A stretch of DNA of 53,530 nt from Bacteroidota bacterium (GTDB lineage: Bacteria > Bacteroidota > Bacteroidia > B-17B0 > Aurantibacillaceae). The stretch spans positions 1 through 53,530 of the forward strand of contig JAFDYI010000026.1 of NCBI GenBank assembly GCA_018267475.1. The letters run 5' to 3'. Under the pieces are notes generated by a model. The model searched no databases and was not told the origin of the DNA. It was given only the letters and a program-made list of their open reading frames with translations. The number at the start of each line of letters is the position of its first letter. Within the stretch, counting starts at the first letter, position 1. Shown here piece after piece: positions 17,084-24,727 of this stretch. A program made the position numbers and the translations under genes.

Positions 17084-17926
17084 TTATGCAAAATCTTCTA
17101 CTTCAACATTTTTCTTTTCAAGCACCTCATCATAAAATTGATTGTATGCTTGCATGTATTCGGTTTCGTTTTTGTATGAAAGAATGGGTTTCCCTATTTT
17201 TTTTGCGTATTTTATTAAATCAGGGTTTATTTTTTCGCTGCCTATAATAATGCCATCGCTGTAATCCATAGCTATTTTGCAAACACTGGCGTGAGTAGGA
17301 TCTGCAGCGTGTTTTACATCTTTAGCGGTTACGCCTTCTGCAACTAATTTAGCGGTAAGCCCTTTATCTAAAGCCCCTTTAAATTCATCTTCATATAATG
17401 AAAACACCACCTTGGTATCAACAAACATGGGGTTATCGCTAAATACTTTTTTTATAAGTACCGGCATAAAACCCGTAAACCAACCTTGGCAGTGAATAAT
17501 ATCCGGCTGCCAGCCTAGTTTTTTAATGGTTTCTATTACACCGCGCACAAAAAAGATGGCTCGCTCGTCGTTATCATCAAAATTTCTTCCTTTTTCATCT
17601 TTTAGCGCGTGCTTGCGACTAAAAAAATCATCGTTATCGATAAAATACACCTGCATACGAGCCGACTGTATAGAAGCTACTTTGATGATGAGCGGATGGT
17701 CGCTATCGTTTATAATAAGATTCATACCGCTTAGCCGAATCACTTCATGCAAAGAGTGCCGGCGCTCGTTAATATGCCCATAGCGGGGCGTAAACACGCG
17801 GATTTCTCGGCCTTTTTCTTGTACCGATTGAGGCAAGTGGCGGGCAATTTTGCTGATGTGAGTTTCTTCTACGTAAGGAAAAATTTCTTGAGATACGAAC
17901 AGGACTTTAGTCTTTTTTTTACTCAT
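17084..17926 (-). CDS. Half-length glycogen/starch synthase-like protein (GT5 N-terminal domain only)
   Basis: 280 residues. It follows the N-terminal Rossmann half of glycogen synthase (KVLFVSQEIFPYVEE, RVFTPRYGHINERRH, DIIHCQGWFTGFMPVLIKKVF, VVFSLYEDEF) but lacks the C-terminal GT-B half, which would bring length to about 480. The KxGGL substrate loop expected after the first strand is replaced by THISKIA. This short protein commonly sits divergent to panC in Bacteroidota, as here. Enzyme activity is doubtful; a binding or regulatory role is possible. Confidence 0.7.
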   Translation of the reverse strand: MSKKKTKVLFVSQEIFPYVEETHISKIARHLPQSVQEKGREIRVFTPRYGHINERRHSLHEVIRLSGMNLIINDSDHPLIIKVASIQSARMQVYFIDNDDFFSRKHALKDEKGRNFDDNDERAIFFVRGVIETIKKLGWQPDIIHCQGWFTGFMPVLIKKVFSDNPMFVDTKVVFSLYEDEFKGALDKGLTAKLVAEGVTAKDVKHAADPTHASVCKIAMDYSDGIIIGSEKINPDLIKYAKKIGKPILSYKNETEYMQAYNQFYDEVLEKKNVEVEDFA

Positions 17927-17954
17927 ATTATAGTTGGGTTGAGTTTGCGTACCA

Positions 17955-17985
17955 CAAAATTAAGAAAAAAATATCAATTATCAAA
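17955..17985 (-). promoter_or_regulatory. Promoter TTTG-N19-TAATTTTG (minus) for the GT5-like/SDR pair
   Basis: -33 TTTG (reverse complement of 17982-17985) and -7 TAATTTTG (17955-17962) spaced 19 bases, a full consensus match, 28 bases before the start codon. Confidence 0.7.
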
Positions 17986-17994
17986 GTCTTATTT

Positions 17995-18002
17995 TAGATT
18001 TG
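17995..18002 (+). promoter_or_regulatory. -7 box TAGATTTG for panC
   Basis: Exact TAnnTTTG match 13 bases before the ATG at 18016. It shares the 89-base divergent region with the opposing promoter. No clear -33 element. Confidence 0.45.
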
Positions 18003-18015
18003 CTCTTTTTTAGGC

Positions 18016-18855
18016 ATGATTATTTGCAAAACCATAGCAGAAGTACTGTTTTTTAAACAATCTTTAACAGAAAAAAAACGCACTATCGGCTTTGTTCCTA
18101 CTATGGGAGCCTTGCATAAAGGGCACCTTTCTTTGATAGAAGCCAGTAAAAAACAGTGCGGCACCACCGTGTGCAGTATTTTTGTAAACCCCACTCAGTT
18201 TAATGATAAAAACGATTTGGCTCGCTACCCACGCACGCCCCAAGCCGATATAAAATTGTTGGAAGAAGCGGCTTGCGACATGTTGTTTATGCCCTCGATT
18301 GAAGAAATATATCCGCAACCCGATACGCGCGTTTTTTCCTTTGCCCCTATTGATGAGGTATTAGATGGGCTTCATCGCCCGGGGCACTTTAATGGAGTGG
18401 CGCAAGTAGTAAGCACTTTGTTTGATATAGTGCAGCCCCATCAAGCCTTTTTTGGATTAAAAGATTTTCAACAAGTGCTTATTATACAGGCTTTGGTAAA
18501 GCAGTTGCACTTACCGGTTCAAATTGTGCCTTGCCCTATTTTGCGCGAGCCTGATGGCTTGGCCATGAGCAGTCGCAACGCTTTGCTAAACACCGAGGAG
18601 CGCAAAGCCGCTGCGCTTATCCCTAAATTGATGCAAGAAGCCAAAGAATTAAGTAAAGCCATGCCCTTAGCAGAAATAGAAAAAAAGCTGATAGAAAAAG
18701 TGAAAAAAGAGCCGCTGCTAAATCCCGAATACCTTCTTTTTTGCGATGCCCAAACCTTGCAGCCGGTAAACGATATCATCAATAAAAAAGTAATTTGCTT
18801 AATCGCTGTTTATTCAGGAAAAATACGCTTGATAGACAATATCGTGCTGTCCTGA
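18016..18855 (+). CDS. panC: Pantoate--beta-alanine ligase
   Basis: 279 residues, the normal length. It joins pantoate and beta-alanine with ATP to make pantothenate in the cytoplasm. Signatures: FVPTMGALHKGHLSLI (ATP site, HxGH type), SIFVNPTQFN, RYPRTPQAD, HRPGHFNGVAQVV, FFGLKDFQQVLII, REPDGLAMSSRN (the KMSKS-like region). All are intact. Other pan genes are not in the window. Confidence 0.96.
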   Translation: MIICKTIAEVLFFKQSLTEKKRTIGFVPTMGALHKGHLSLIEASKKQCGTTVCSIFVNPTQFNDKNDLARYPRTPQADIKLLEEAACDMLFMPSIEEIYPQPDTRVFSFAPIDEVLDGLHRPGHFNGVAQVVSTLFDIVQPHQAFFGLKDFQQVLIIQALVKQLHLPVQIVPCPILREPDGLAMSSRNALLNTEERKAAALIPKLMQEAKELSKAMPLAEIEKKLIEKVKKEPLLNPEYLLFCDAQTLQPVNDIINKKVICLIAVYSGKIRLIDNIVLS

Positions 18856-18922
18856 TTTTAAGTAGGTATATGAAAGTCTATTGTTGGCACAGCGTGTAAA
18901 ATACTTCCGGAAAAAAAGAGCA

Positions 18923-18953
18923 TTTGTACAAGCCCCAATTAGTATTATATTTG
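18923..18953 (+). promoter_or_regulatory. Promoter TTTG-N19-TATATTTG for DUF1573-yajC-ybbR
   Basis: -33 TTTG at 18923-18926 and -7 TATATTTG at 18946-18953, spaced exactly 19 bases, 21 bases before the ATG at 18975. Full Bacteroidota consensus. Confidence 0.75.
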
Positions 18954-18974
18954 CGCCAACTTTTATTAAAAAAG

Positions 18975-19439
18975 ATGAAACGAATTTTTTTAGCATTTGG
19001 CTTGTGCACCTTGTTATCGTGTCAAAATCAAACCAGCGACAAGGTAGATGGCTCGGTAGTGCATTTTTCTGAAACGGCCAATGGCAACGCAGATAAAAGC
19101 GATTTACCCGTTATTAGATTTGAAGAGGGCACCTACGATTTTGGAAAAATTATTCAAGGCGAAAAAGTATCACACACGTTTCATTTTACTAATCAAGGCA
19201 AATCAAACCTTATTATTACCTCGGCTAAAGCCAGTTGCGGCTGCACCGTAGCCGAGCCTACCAGAGACCCCGTAAAACCAGGAGAAAAAGGCGTAATTGA
19301 TGTAGTATTTGACAGCAACGGCAAATCGGGTATGATAAACAAAAGCATTAGCGTAGTTACCAACTGCGAGCCCAACACTACCTTTATTACCATTACCGGA
19401 ACCGTTATTACCCCCGATGACTCTAAAGAAGAAAAATAA
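18975..19439 (+). CDS. DUF1573 lipoprotein
   Basis: 154 residues from the ATG at 18975; upstream in-frame codons overlap the promoter. Lipoprotein signal peptide with lipobox LLSC at about residues 14-17. The mature part is one DUF1573 Ig-like (ASH-type) domain: FDFGKI-like YDFGKIIQGEKVSHTFHFTN, ITSAKASCGCTVAEP, GEKGVIDVVFDSNGKSG, SISVVTNCEP. Function of the domain is unknown. It heads a conserved DUF1573-yajC-ybbR cluster seen across Bacteroidota. Confidence 0.85.
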   Translation: MKRIFLAFGLCTLLSCQNQTSDKVDGSVVHFSETANGNADKSDLPVIRFEEGTYDFGKIIQGEKVSHTFHFTNQGKSNLIITSAKASCGCTVAEPTRDPVKPGEKGVIDVVFDSNGKSGMINKSISVVTNCEPNTTFITITGTVITPDDSKEEK

Positions 19440-19463
19440 ATAATAACCACAACCCATATCTGT

Positions 19464-19778
19464 ATGAACACTCTTTTATTACAAGCAAGCAGCGGCAGCC
19501 CCGCCATCATGAACATCGTAACCATTGGATTGGTTATTGTAGTGTTTTATTTTTTCATGATTCGTCCTCAAATGAAAAAACAAAAAGAAGCAAAAAAATT
19601 TATGGAAAACATAAAAAAAGGTGATAAAGTAGTAACCATTGGTGGCATTCACGGAAAAATTTCGGAAGTAAACGACTCAACCTTTATCATAGAAGTAGAA
19701 GGGGGCAATCGCCTTAAAATATCTAAAGCGGCCGTGTCTATGGACAACAGCGTAAGCCTGAACACCGAAACAAAATAA
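19464..19778 (+). CDS. yajC: Preprotein translocase subunit YajC
   Basis: 104 residues. One membrane helix (about 15-33, MNIVTIGLVIVVFYFFMI), then the diagnostic FYFFMIRPQMKKQKE and GDKVVTIGGIHGKI motifs. YajC accompanies SecD/SecF at the translocon. Located 24 bases after the DUF1573 gene and 9 before the YbbR gene, so it is mid-operon. Confidence 0.95.
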   Translation: MNTLLLQASSGSPAIMNIVTIGLVIVVFYFFMIRPQMKKQKEAKKFMENIKKGDKVVTIGGIHGKISEVNDSTFIIEVEGGNRLKISKAAVSMDNSVSLNTETK

Positions 19779-19787
19779 TTTTGTGCT

Positions 19788-20756
19788 TTGGTACACAAGC
19801 CTACAAGCACCACCCTGCCTCTTCTTTCTCGCCGAAAGGTTTTTTCTTTTTTTATCTGCTTATGTATTGCTACTTTTTTGTGGTTTGTAAACGCCCTGAA
19901 TAGAAGCTACACGCATACCGTAGCCATTCCGGTAAAGTACGAACACCTACCCTTAGGAAAACGCACCATAAATAAATTGCCTCGCTATATTATGGCCGAT
20001 ATAAAAACAAGCGGCGCCAAATTGCTGATGTTGCTTCTAAAAAAATCGATTGCCGAAATAACTATTGATGTACACCATATCGCAAAAAAAAACAAAGCCA
20101 CCAGCACCACCGCCTTAATAGGGAATTTATCTAAACTACTTAATACCGATGTAGAACTCATAAAAGTGCGCCCCGATAGCCTGCATTTTACATTTGGAAA
20201 AATATATACCAAAAAAGTAGCCTTAAAACCCGTAATACAAATAAACTACAACATACCAACCGGCGTTTTTAAACAAGTAAAAATAACGCCTCAATACATC
20301 ACCATAAGCGCAGATAGCCTCACCCTATCCAAAATAGACACTCTTTGCACCGAAAAATTAGTGCTAAACACCTTTAATCAACACGTAGAACAACTAATAA
20401 ATATAGAGATACCCGAAGATGAGGAAGACCTGCTTACGCTATCTCAATACAAGGCCATGCTGCACATCAACCTAGATGAATACGCTAAAAAAACAATAGA
20501 AATTCCGATACAGGTAGCAAACACCTTTTACAAAGGAACAGTAAAAATATTCCCATCTACGGTGCAGGTAACCGTGCACGCCCCTTACGCGCTATTTGAT
20601 AGCATAACCCCCGCTACCATAAAAGCGTTTATAGAGCTAAAAAAGGGATACTCCGGCAATGAAAAAATACCGGTACGCATATCGGCTTCCATCAACGATT
20701 GTAAAATTACAGAAGTACTTCCTCAAAAAGTAGAATACATCATTCGTAAACCCTAA
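19788..20756 (+). CDS. YbbR-like domain protein
   Basis: 322 residues from TTG 19788, the only reasonable start ahead of the membrane anchor (about 20-37, FSFFICLCIATFLWFVNAL, with the family's FLWFVNALN phrase). The rest is periplasmic with YbbR-type beta repeats (VAIPVKYEHLPLGKR, LKPVIQINYNIPTG, IEIPIQVANTFY). YbbR (CdaR) proteins regulate cyclic di-AMP synthase in Firmicutes; here no cdaA is adjacent. The Bacteroidota context with yajC suggests an envelope role, but that is inference. Confidence 0.8.
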   Translation: MVHKPTSTTLPLLSRRKVFSFFICLCIATFLWFVNALNRSYTHTVAIPVKYEHLPLGKRTINKLPRYIMADIKTSGAKLLMLLLKKSIAEITIDVHHIAKKNKATSTTALIGNLSKLLNTDVELIKVRPDSLHFTFGKIYTKKVALKPVIQINYNIPTGVFKQVKITPQYITISADSLTLSKIDTLCTEKLVLNTFNQHVEQLINIEIPEDEEDLLTLSQYKAMLHINLDEYAKKTIEIPIQVANTFYKGTVKIFPSTVQVTVHAPYALFDSITPATIKAFIELKKGYSGNEKIPVRISASINDCKITEVLPQKVEYIIRKP

Positions 20757-20788
20757 TACAAGAGCAACCTGTTTTTTAGGTGCTAATT

Positions 20789-20812
20789 TTAGGCCTTCGC
20801 CTAATTTATTTC
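20789..20812 (+). terminator. Rho-independent terminator after the ybbR gene
   Basis: Stem TTAGGC / GCCTAA (20789-20794, 20799-20804) with a CTTC tetraloop and a T-rich tail (TTTATTTC). It lies 32 bases after the YbbR stop and would separate this operon from porP-aroC. Confidence 0.6.
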
Positions 20813-20845
20813 ATAGCATCAACGAAATGATTACTTTTATCCCTT

Positions 20846-21811
20846 TTGAAAAAGGCTTTTTTTATATCCTTACTGCTGGGCAGCGCTATAATAAGCAAAG
20901 CGCAACAATATCCTTTTTGGACTCAGTACCACACCAGCCTGATTATGATGAACCCCGCCGCAGCCGGCACTCGGCAAGATATTAGAGCCGGTATGGATTA
21001 TCGCTATCAATGGGCCGGCATGAACGGCGGCCCCAGAACCATGAGTGCCTACGCCGACGGTAAATTATTTAAAGAAAAACTAGGCTTAGGTGCTTTTGTT
21101 TTTCAAGATAAAATAGGCGTTTTTTCGGCTACCAGCATTGCCTTGGCTGCTGCCTACCGCATTAAATTTCCAGACCTGGCCCTTTCTTTTGGGCTTAACG
21201 GCAACTACAACATACAAGGCGTTGATGCCTCGCAACTTACCTACCAAAACACACAAGATGAAGCCATGCTAAACCTACTAGCTACGCCAAAGGCAAGGGT
21301 TTTTAATATCGCCGGCGGCGTAATGCTGTACAACGATAGGTTTCGTATCGCTATTTCGGTAAATAACTTAGCAGCCTCTAAATACAAATACTACGCTTCC
21401 TATTCGCCGTACCAAAAAGGACAGTTTACTACCGTGCCTCACTTTTGTGTATCGTTAGGATATAATTGGAACGCCAATCAAAACTTTTTATGGGAAAACA
21501 ATTTTATGGCCGTATTGGTTTCCGGAGTGCCTATTTTAATTGATTACTACTTGCGCTTGCACATTAAACATTCTTTTTTTGTAGGCGCAGGCATTCGAGC
21601 CAGCGTAGCCCTGGAAGCCCAACTGGGTTGGACCTTTCAAAACATAGGACAAATTAGCTACGCGTACGATTACAATACCAACCCACTAGGAGGGTTAAAT
21701 GGAGGCAGTCATGAAATAAAATTGATTTTCTTTTATCAAAAAAACAGAGGCAAAAGGCGCGGGAAAAGCGTGGGCGAATTTTTGCATCAAAAATATCAAT
21801 ATATGTTGTAA
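20846..21811 (+). CDS. Type IX secretion membrane protein, PorP/SprF family
   Basis: 321 residues from TTG 20846, which opens the signal peptide MKKAFFISLLLGSAIISKAQ. The mature start QQYPFWTQYHTSLIMMNPAAAGTR is the hallmark of the family, followed by an outer-membrane beta-barrel pattern (GAFVFQDKIGVFSATS, AYRIKFPDLALSFGLNG, FNIAGGVMLYNDRFRIAISVNNLA). In T9SS these partner with type B sorting-domain cargo such as the protein at 7868, suggesting but not proving a functional link. No PorE-type gene is adjacent. Confidence 0.9.
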   Translation: MKKAFFISLLLGSAIISKAQQYPFWTQYHTSLIMMNPAAAGTRQDIRAGMDYRYQWAGMNGGPRTMSAYADGKLFKEKLGLGAFVFQDKIGVFSATSIALAAAYRIKFPDLALSFGLNGNYNIQGVDASQLTYQNTQDEAMLNLLATPKARVFNIAGGVMLYNDRFRIAISVNNLAASKYKYYASYSPYQKGQFTTVPHFCVSLGYNWNANQNFLWENNFMAVLVSGVPILIDYYLRLHIKHSFFVGAGIRASVALEAQLGWTFQNIGQISYAYDYNTNPLGGLNGGSHEIKLIFFYQKNRGKRRGKSVGEFLHQKYQYML

Positions 21812-21814
21812 GTC

Positions 21815-22897
21815 ATGGCAGGTAACACGTTTGGACATATTTTTAAATTAAGCACCTTTGGCGAATCGCATGGAGAGGCTATTGGCGGCATGATAGATGG
21901 TTGCCCCGCAGGGCTGAAGATAGACCTTACCTTTATTCAAAACGAACTAAACAGGCGCCGGCCCGGACAATCAAAGATTACTACCCAGCGTAAAGAAGAA
22001 GATAGCATACGCTTTTTGTCCGGCATTTTTGAAGGAAAAAGCACGGGAGCTCCAATCGGTTTTATTATTGAAAACAACAATCCAAAAAGCAGCGACTACC
22101 AATACATAAAAGAAGCATACCGCCCCTCGCATGCGGATTACACATACGAAAAAAAATACGGCCTGCGCGATTACAGAGGCGGCGGGCGGGCTTCGGCACG
22201 CGAAACGGCTTGTCGTGTGGTGGGCGGCGCCATAGCCAAGCTTTTGTTGCAACAACACCAAATAAAAATACACGCTTACACGGATCAAGTACACCACATA
22301 AAACTAGAACAACCTTTTAGCAACACCAACTTTGCAGAGATAGAAAAAAACGCCATTCGTTGCCCCGATAAAAAAACAGCCGAAAAAATGATAGCGCTTA
22401 TAGAAAAAGTGCGCAAAAGCGGCGATACGGTAGGCGGCGTCATTGCCTGTGTTATTCAGCAAGTACCCATAGGCTTGGGCGAGCCCGTTTTTGATAAACT
22501 ACATGCCCAGCTGGGAAAAGCCATGCTAAGCATTAATGCCGCCAAAGGTTTTGAATACGGCACCGGCTTTGACTCGGCGTACTTTACAGGCTCTGAACTA
22601 AACGATACTTTCATCAAACAGAAAGGAAAAATAAAAACAAAACATAACAACAGCGGCGGCATACAAGGCGGCATCAGCAACGGAGAAGATATTTATTTTA
22701 AAGTAGCCTTTAAGCCTGTAGCAACCCTTATGAAAGAGCAACAAACCGTAAACCACAAAGGAGAAACCGTGATACTAAAACCACAAGGCCGGCACGACCC
22801 CTGCGTACTACCACGTGCTGTACCTATAGTAGAGGCTATGGCAGCCCTTGTATTAGCCGATTTTTTATTGTTAAGCAGAACCACTTCTGTAAAATAA
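21815..22897 (+). CDS. aroC: Chorismate synthase
   Basis: 360 residues. It forms chorismate from EPSP using reduced FMN, the last step of the shikimate pathway. Signatures: [18 protein letters not shown] (phosphate-binding first His), [52 protein letters not shown] and [18 protein letters not shown]. All family positions look intact. It starts 3 bases after the porP/sprF-like gene and is probably translated from the same message. Confidence 0.96.
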   Translation: MAGNTFGHIFKLSTFGESHGEAIGGMIDGCPAGLKIDLTFIQNELNRRRPGQSKITTQRKEEDSIRFLSGIFEGKSTGAPIGFIIENNNPKSSDYQYIKEAYRPSHADYTYEKKYGLRDYRGGGRASARETACRVVGGAIAKLLLQQHQIKIHAYTDQVHHIKLEQPFSNTNFAEIEKNAIRCPDKKTAEKMIALIEKVRKSGDTVGGVIACVIQQVPIGLGEPVFDKLHAQLGKAMLSINAAKGFEYGTGFDSAYFTGSELNDTFIKQKGKIKTKHNNSGGIQGGISNGEDIYFKVAFKPVATLMKEQQTVNHKGETVILKPQGRHDPCVLPRAVPIVEAMAALVLADFLLLSRTTSVK

Positions 22898-22919
22898 AAA
22901 GAAACACAGAAACACCGCT

Positions 22920-24124
22920 TTATTTGTTTAAAACACGGGTGTATTTTGCTTTTAGCTTTAAAAAATAACGTTCGAAAAAATAGTGCAAAATACTAGCCCA
23001 AACAAGAGTGCATAAAGTTACCATACAGGGAGCCAATATATTTGCCTTGAAGCCGCCAACATTCGCATTTCCTTTTATAAAATTTCGTAGCACAAAACCA
23101 ACCATAGGTATATGTACCAAATACATAGCATAGGATACGTTACCCAAATAGCGAGTAACAGTCGGTTTTATGGTAATCATTTGTTTTTTTTGAACAGCCA
23201 CACCTACCAAATAAGCACCCAATAAGCCGCAGCTAATTAAAAAAACAGGCAAGCTGTATGAAGAAGGATGAAACCTATTAAACACATAAAAACCTCCGAA
23301 TATAAAAACCAAAATTTGTATGGTAGGAGAAAACAAAAACCCTCTTTCTTCTTTCGCTATTTTTTGAAAAAAACAGGCCATCAAGGCCCCTATTCCAAAA
23401 AAGTAAAAATAACTGGTGCTCATAAAATAAGCTGTATTGTAACCACTGGCAGAGGGTATTTTACTAAAAATAAGCCATGATAAAAAGCCCAATATGATAA
23501 ACAAAAAAGCAATACTCCGTATGTTTTTTTTGAATAAAAAAAGAAAAAAAGGAAGCAGTAAATAAATATGCTCCTCGATACAAACCGACCACAAAATAGT
23601 GTAGGTTTTGCTTACCTGCTCGCATATTAACTGGTAATTGACGCTAAAACTACACGCATACAATAGATTTGTTTTTATGGTAGAAAATGAAACGTGCTCT
23701 TTTAACGGGAAAACAATAATTCCTAAAAAAACAGCAAGAAAAAAAAGAGGCCAAATACGGATCATACGCCTCATGTAAAAATTTTTTAAATGGTAACTGC
23801 CCTTTTTTATTTCTTGAAGCAAAATAAGCGAAATGAGAAAACCGCTGATGATAAAAAACACATCTAAAAAAAAGGCACCGGAAACGGCGTGTAACCCGTT
23901 TTTTACAAACCCTTTTTTGCTAAGAGAAAGCCAGGTGTGATGAAAAATAACACCGGTAGCACAAATAAAACGCAAGGTATCAAGCCCCGGAAAATATCCT
24001 ACCGAGTTGGCTTGTAGTGTTGGTCGCTGGTTCGCTGGTTCGCTGGTTCGCTGGTTCGCTGGTTCGCTGGTTCGCTGGTTCGCTGGTTCGCTGGTTCGCT
24101 GGTTCGCTGGTTCGCTGGTTTCAT
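22920..24124 (-). CDS. Acyltransferase-3 family O-acyltransferase, predicted phase-variable and out of frame here
   Basis: The body (TTG 23975 to 22920) encodes a multi-pass acyltransferase-3 protein: catalytic-type His in GVIFHHTWLS, AFFLDVFFIISGFLISLIL, FYMRRMIRIWPLFFLAVFLG, SVCIEEHIYLLLPFFLFLF, SYAMYLVHIPMVGFVL, about ten membrane helices. The family's real N-terminus (YFPGLDTLRF) lies upstream of 23975 in frame, but no ATG, GTG or TTG precedes it in that frame before a TAA at 24128-24126. The only ATG (24124) reads into 12 copies of an 8-bp repeat and leaves them in the wrong frame, ending at TAG 24001-23999 after 41 codons. Eleven copies would give 398 residues. Likely acylates a surface polysaccharide. 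Confidence 0.8.
24025..24120. repeat. 12 perfect tandem copies of CGCTGGTT inside an acyltransferase 5' end
   Basis: 96 bases of an unbroken 8-bp unit (AACCAGCG on the coding, minus strand), with a degenerate edge (TGGT) at 24021-24024. The unit has no stop codon in any frame and encodes an eight-residue period PANQRTSE. No spacers, so not CRISPR. Unit length not divisible by 3 makes copy-number change a frame switch. Confidence 0.97.
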
Positions 24125-24134
24125 ATTAAAAAAT

Positions 24135-24142
24135 CAAAGTTA
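24135..24142 (-). promoter_or_regulatory. -7 box TAACTTTG (minus) ahead of the repeat-bearing acyltransferase
   Basis: Exact TAnnTTTG match ending 10 bases before the ATG at 24124, so transcription would start a few bases before the start codon. It supports 24124 as the true start. No good -33 element. Confidence 0.55.
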
Positions 24143-24202
24143 CAAAAAAACCAATAAAAAACATAAAAAAATACGATATTTACGCCCAAACAAAATATAT
24201 TT

Positions 24203-24724
24203 ATGGATATTCTTTTAGAAATTTTAAAGCTGTTAATTCCTTCGGGGGCTGTATTTGCCGCTACTTATTTTATCATCAAAAAATTTAGCGACAGCGAACA
24301 AAAAAGGCGCGATTACGAACTACGAAAAGCCATGCTAAGCATGACCACCCCCATTCGCCTGCAAGCCTACGAGCGTATTATCATTTTTTTAGAACGCATA
24401 GAGCCTACCACCTTAGTACTACGTACCAACAAAGCAGGCATGAACGCCCCCATGCTTTATACGGAACTTATAAAAGCCGTAAAAACAGAATACGAACACA
24501 ACATATCGCAACAAATATATGTAAGCGCCAACGCCTGGCACTTGGTAAAAACAGCTAAAGAAGAAACCCTAAAGCTCATCAATATATCCATATCCAAAGT
24601 ACCTGATAATGCTAAAGCGCAAGACCTGGCGCAAATTATTTTACAGATAGCATCGGGCGTAGAAAAAACACCCACCCAAATTTCCATCGATTTTTTGAAA
24701 AAAGAAGTAGCCCAGCATTTTTAA
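24203..24724 (+). CDS. Small membrane-anchored protein upstream of mutA
   Basis: 173 residues. An N-terminal hydrophobic helix (about 5-25, ILKLLIPSGAVFAATYFII) anchors a helical, charged domain with YELRKAMLSMTTPIRLQAYERIIIFLERI. I recognise this as a Bacteroidota protein often found directly before methylmalonyl-CoA mutase, but know no function. It ends 3 bases before mutA and is surely co-transcribed with it. Possibly a coiled-coil scaffold; no catalytic residues are apparent. Confidence 0.65.
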   Translation: MDILLEILKLLIPSGAVFAATYFIIKKFSDSEQKRRDYELRKAMLSMTTPIRLQAYERIIIFLERIEPTTLVLRTNKAGMNAPMLYTELIKAVKTEYEHNISQQIYVSANAWHLVKTAKEETLKLINISISKVPDNAKAQDLAQIILQIASGVEKTPTQISIDFLKKEVAQHF

Positions 24725-24727
24725 AAA

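Noticed and set aside
22920-23975. TTG 23975 as the true acyltransferase start
   Set aside because: It begins inside the conserved YFPGLDTLRF motif, would cut the N-terminus, and has no promoter or leader; the frame continues upstream through matching sequence to the repeat.
24025-24120. Short tandem repeats as a possible CRISPR array
   Set aside because: Units are contiguous 8-mers without spacers and no cas genes are near.
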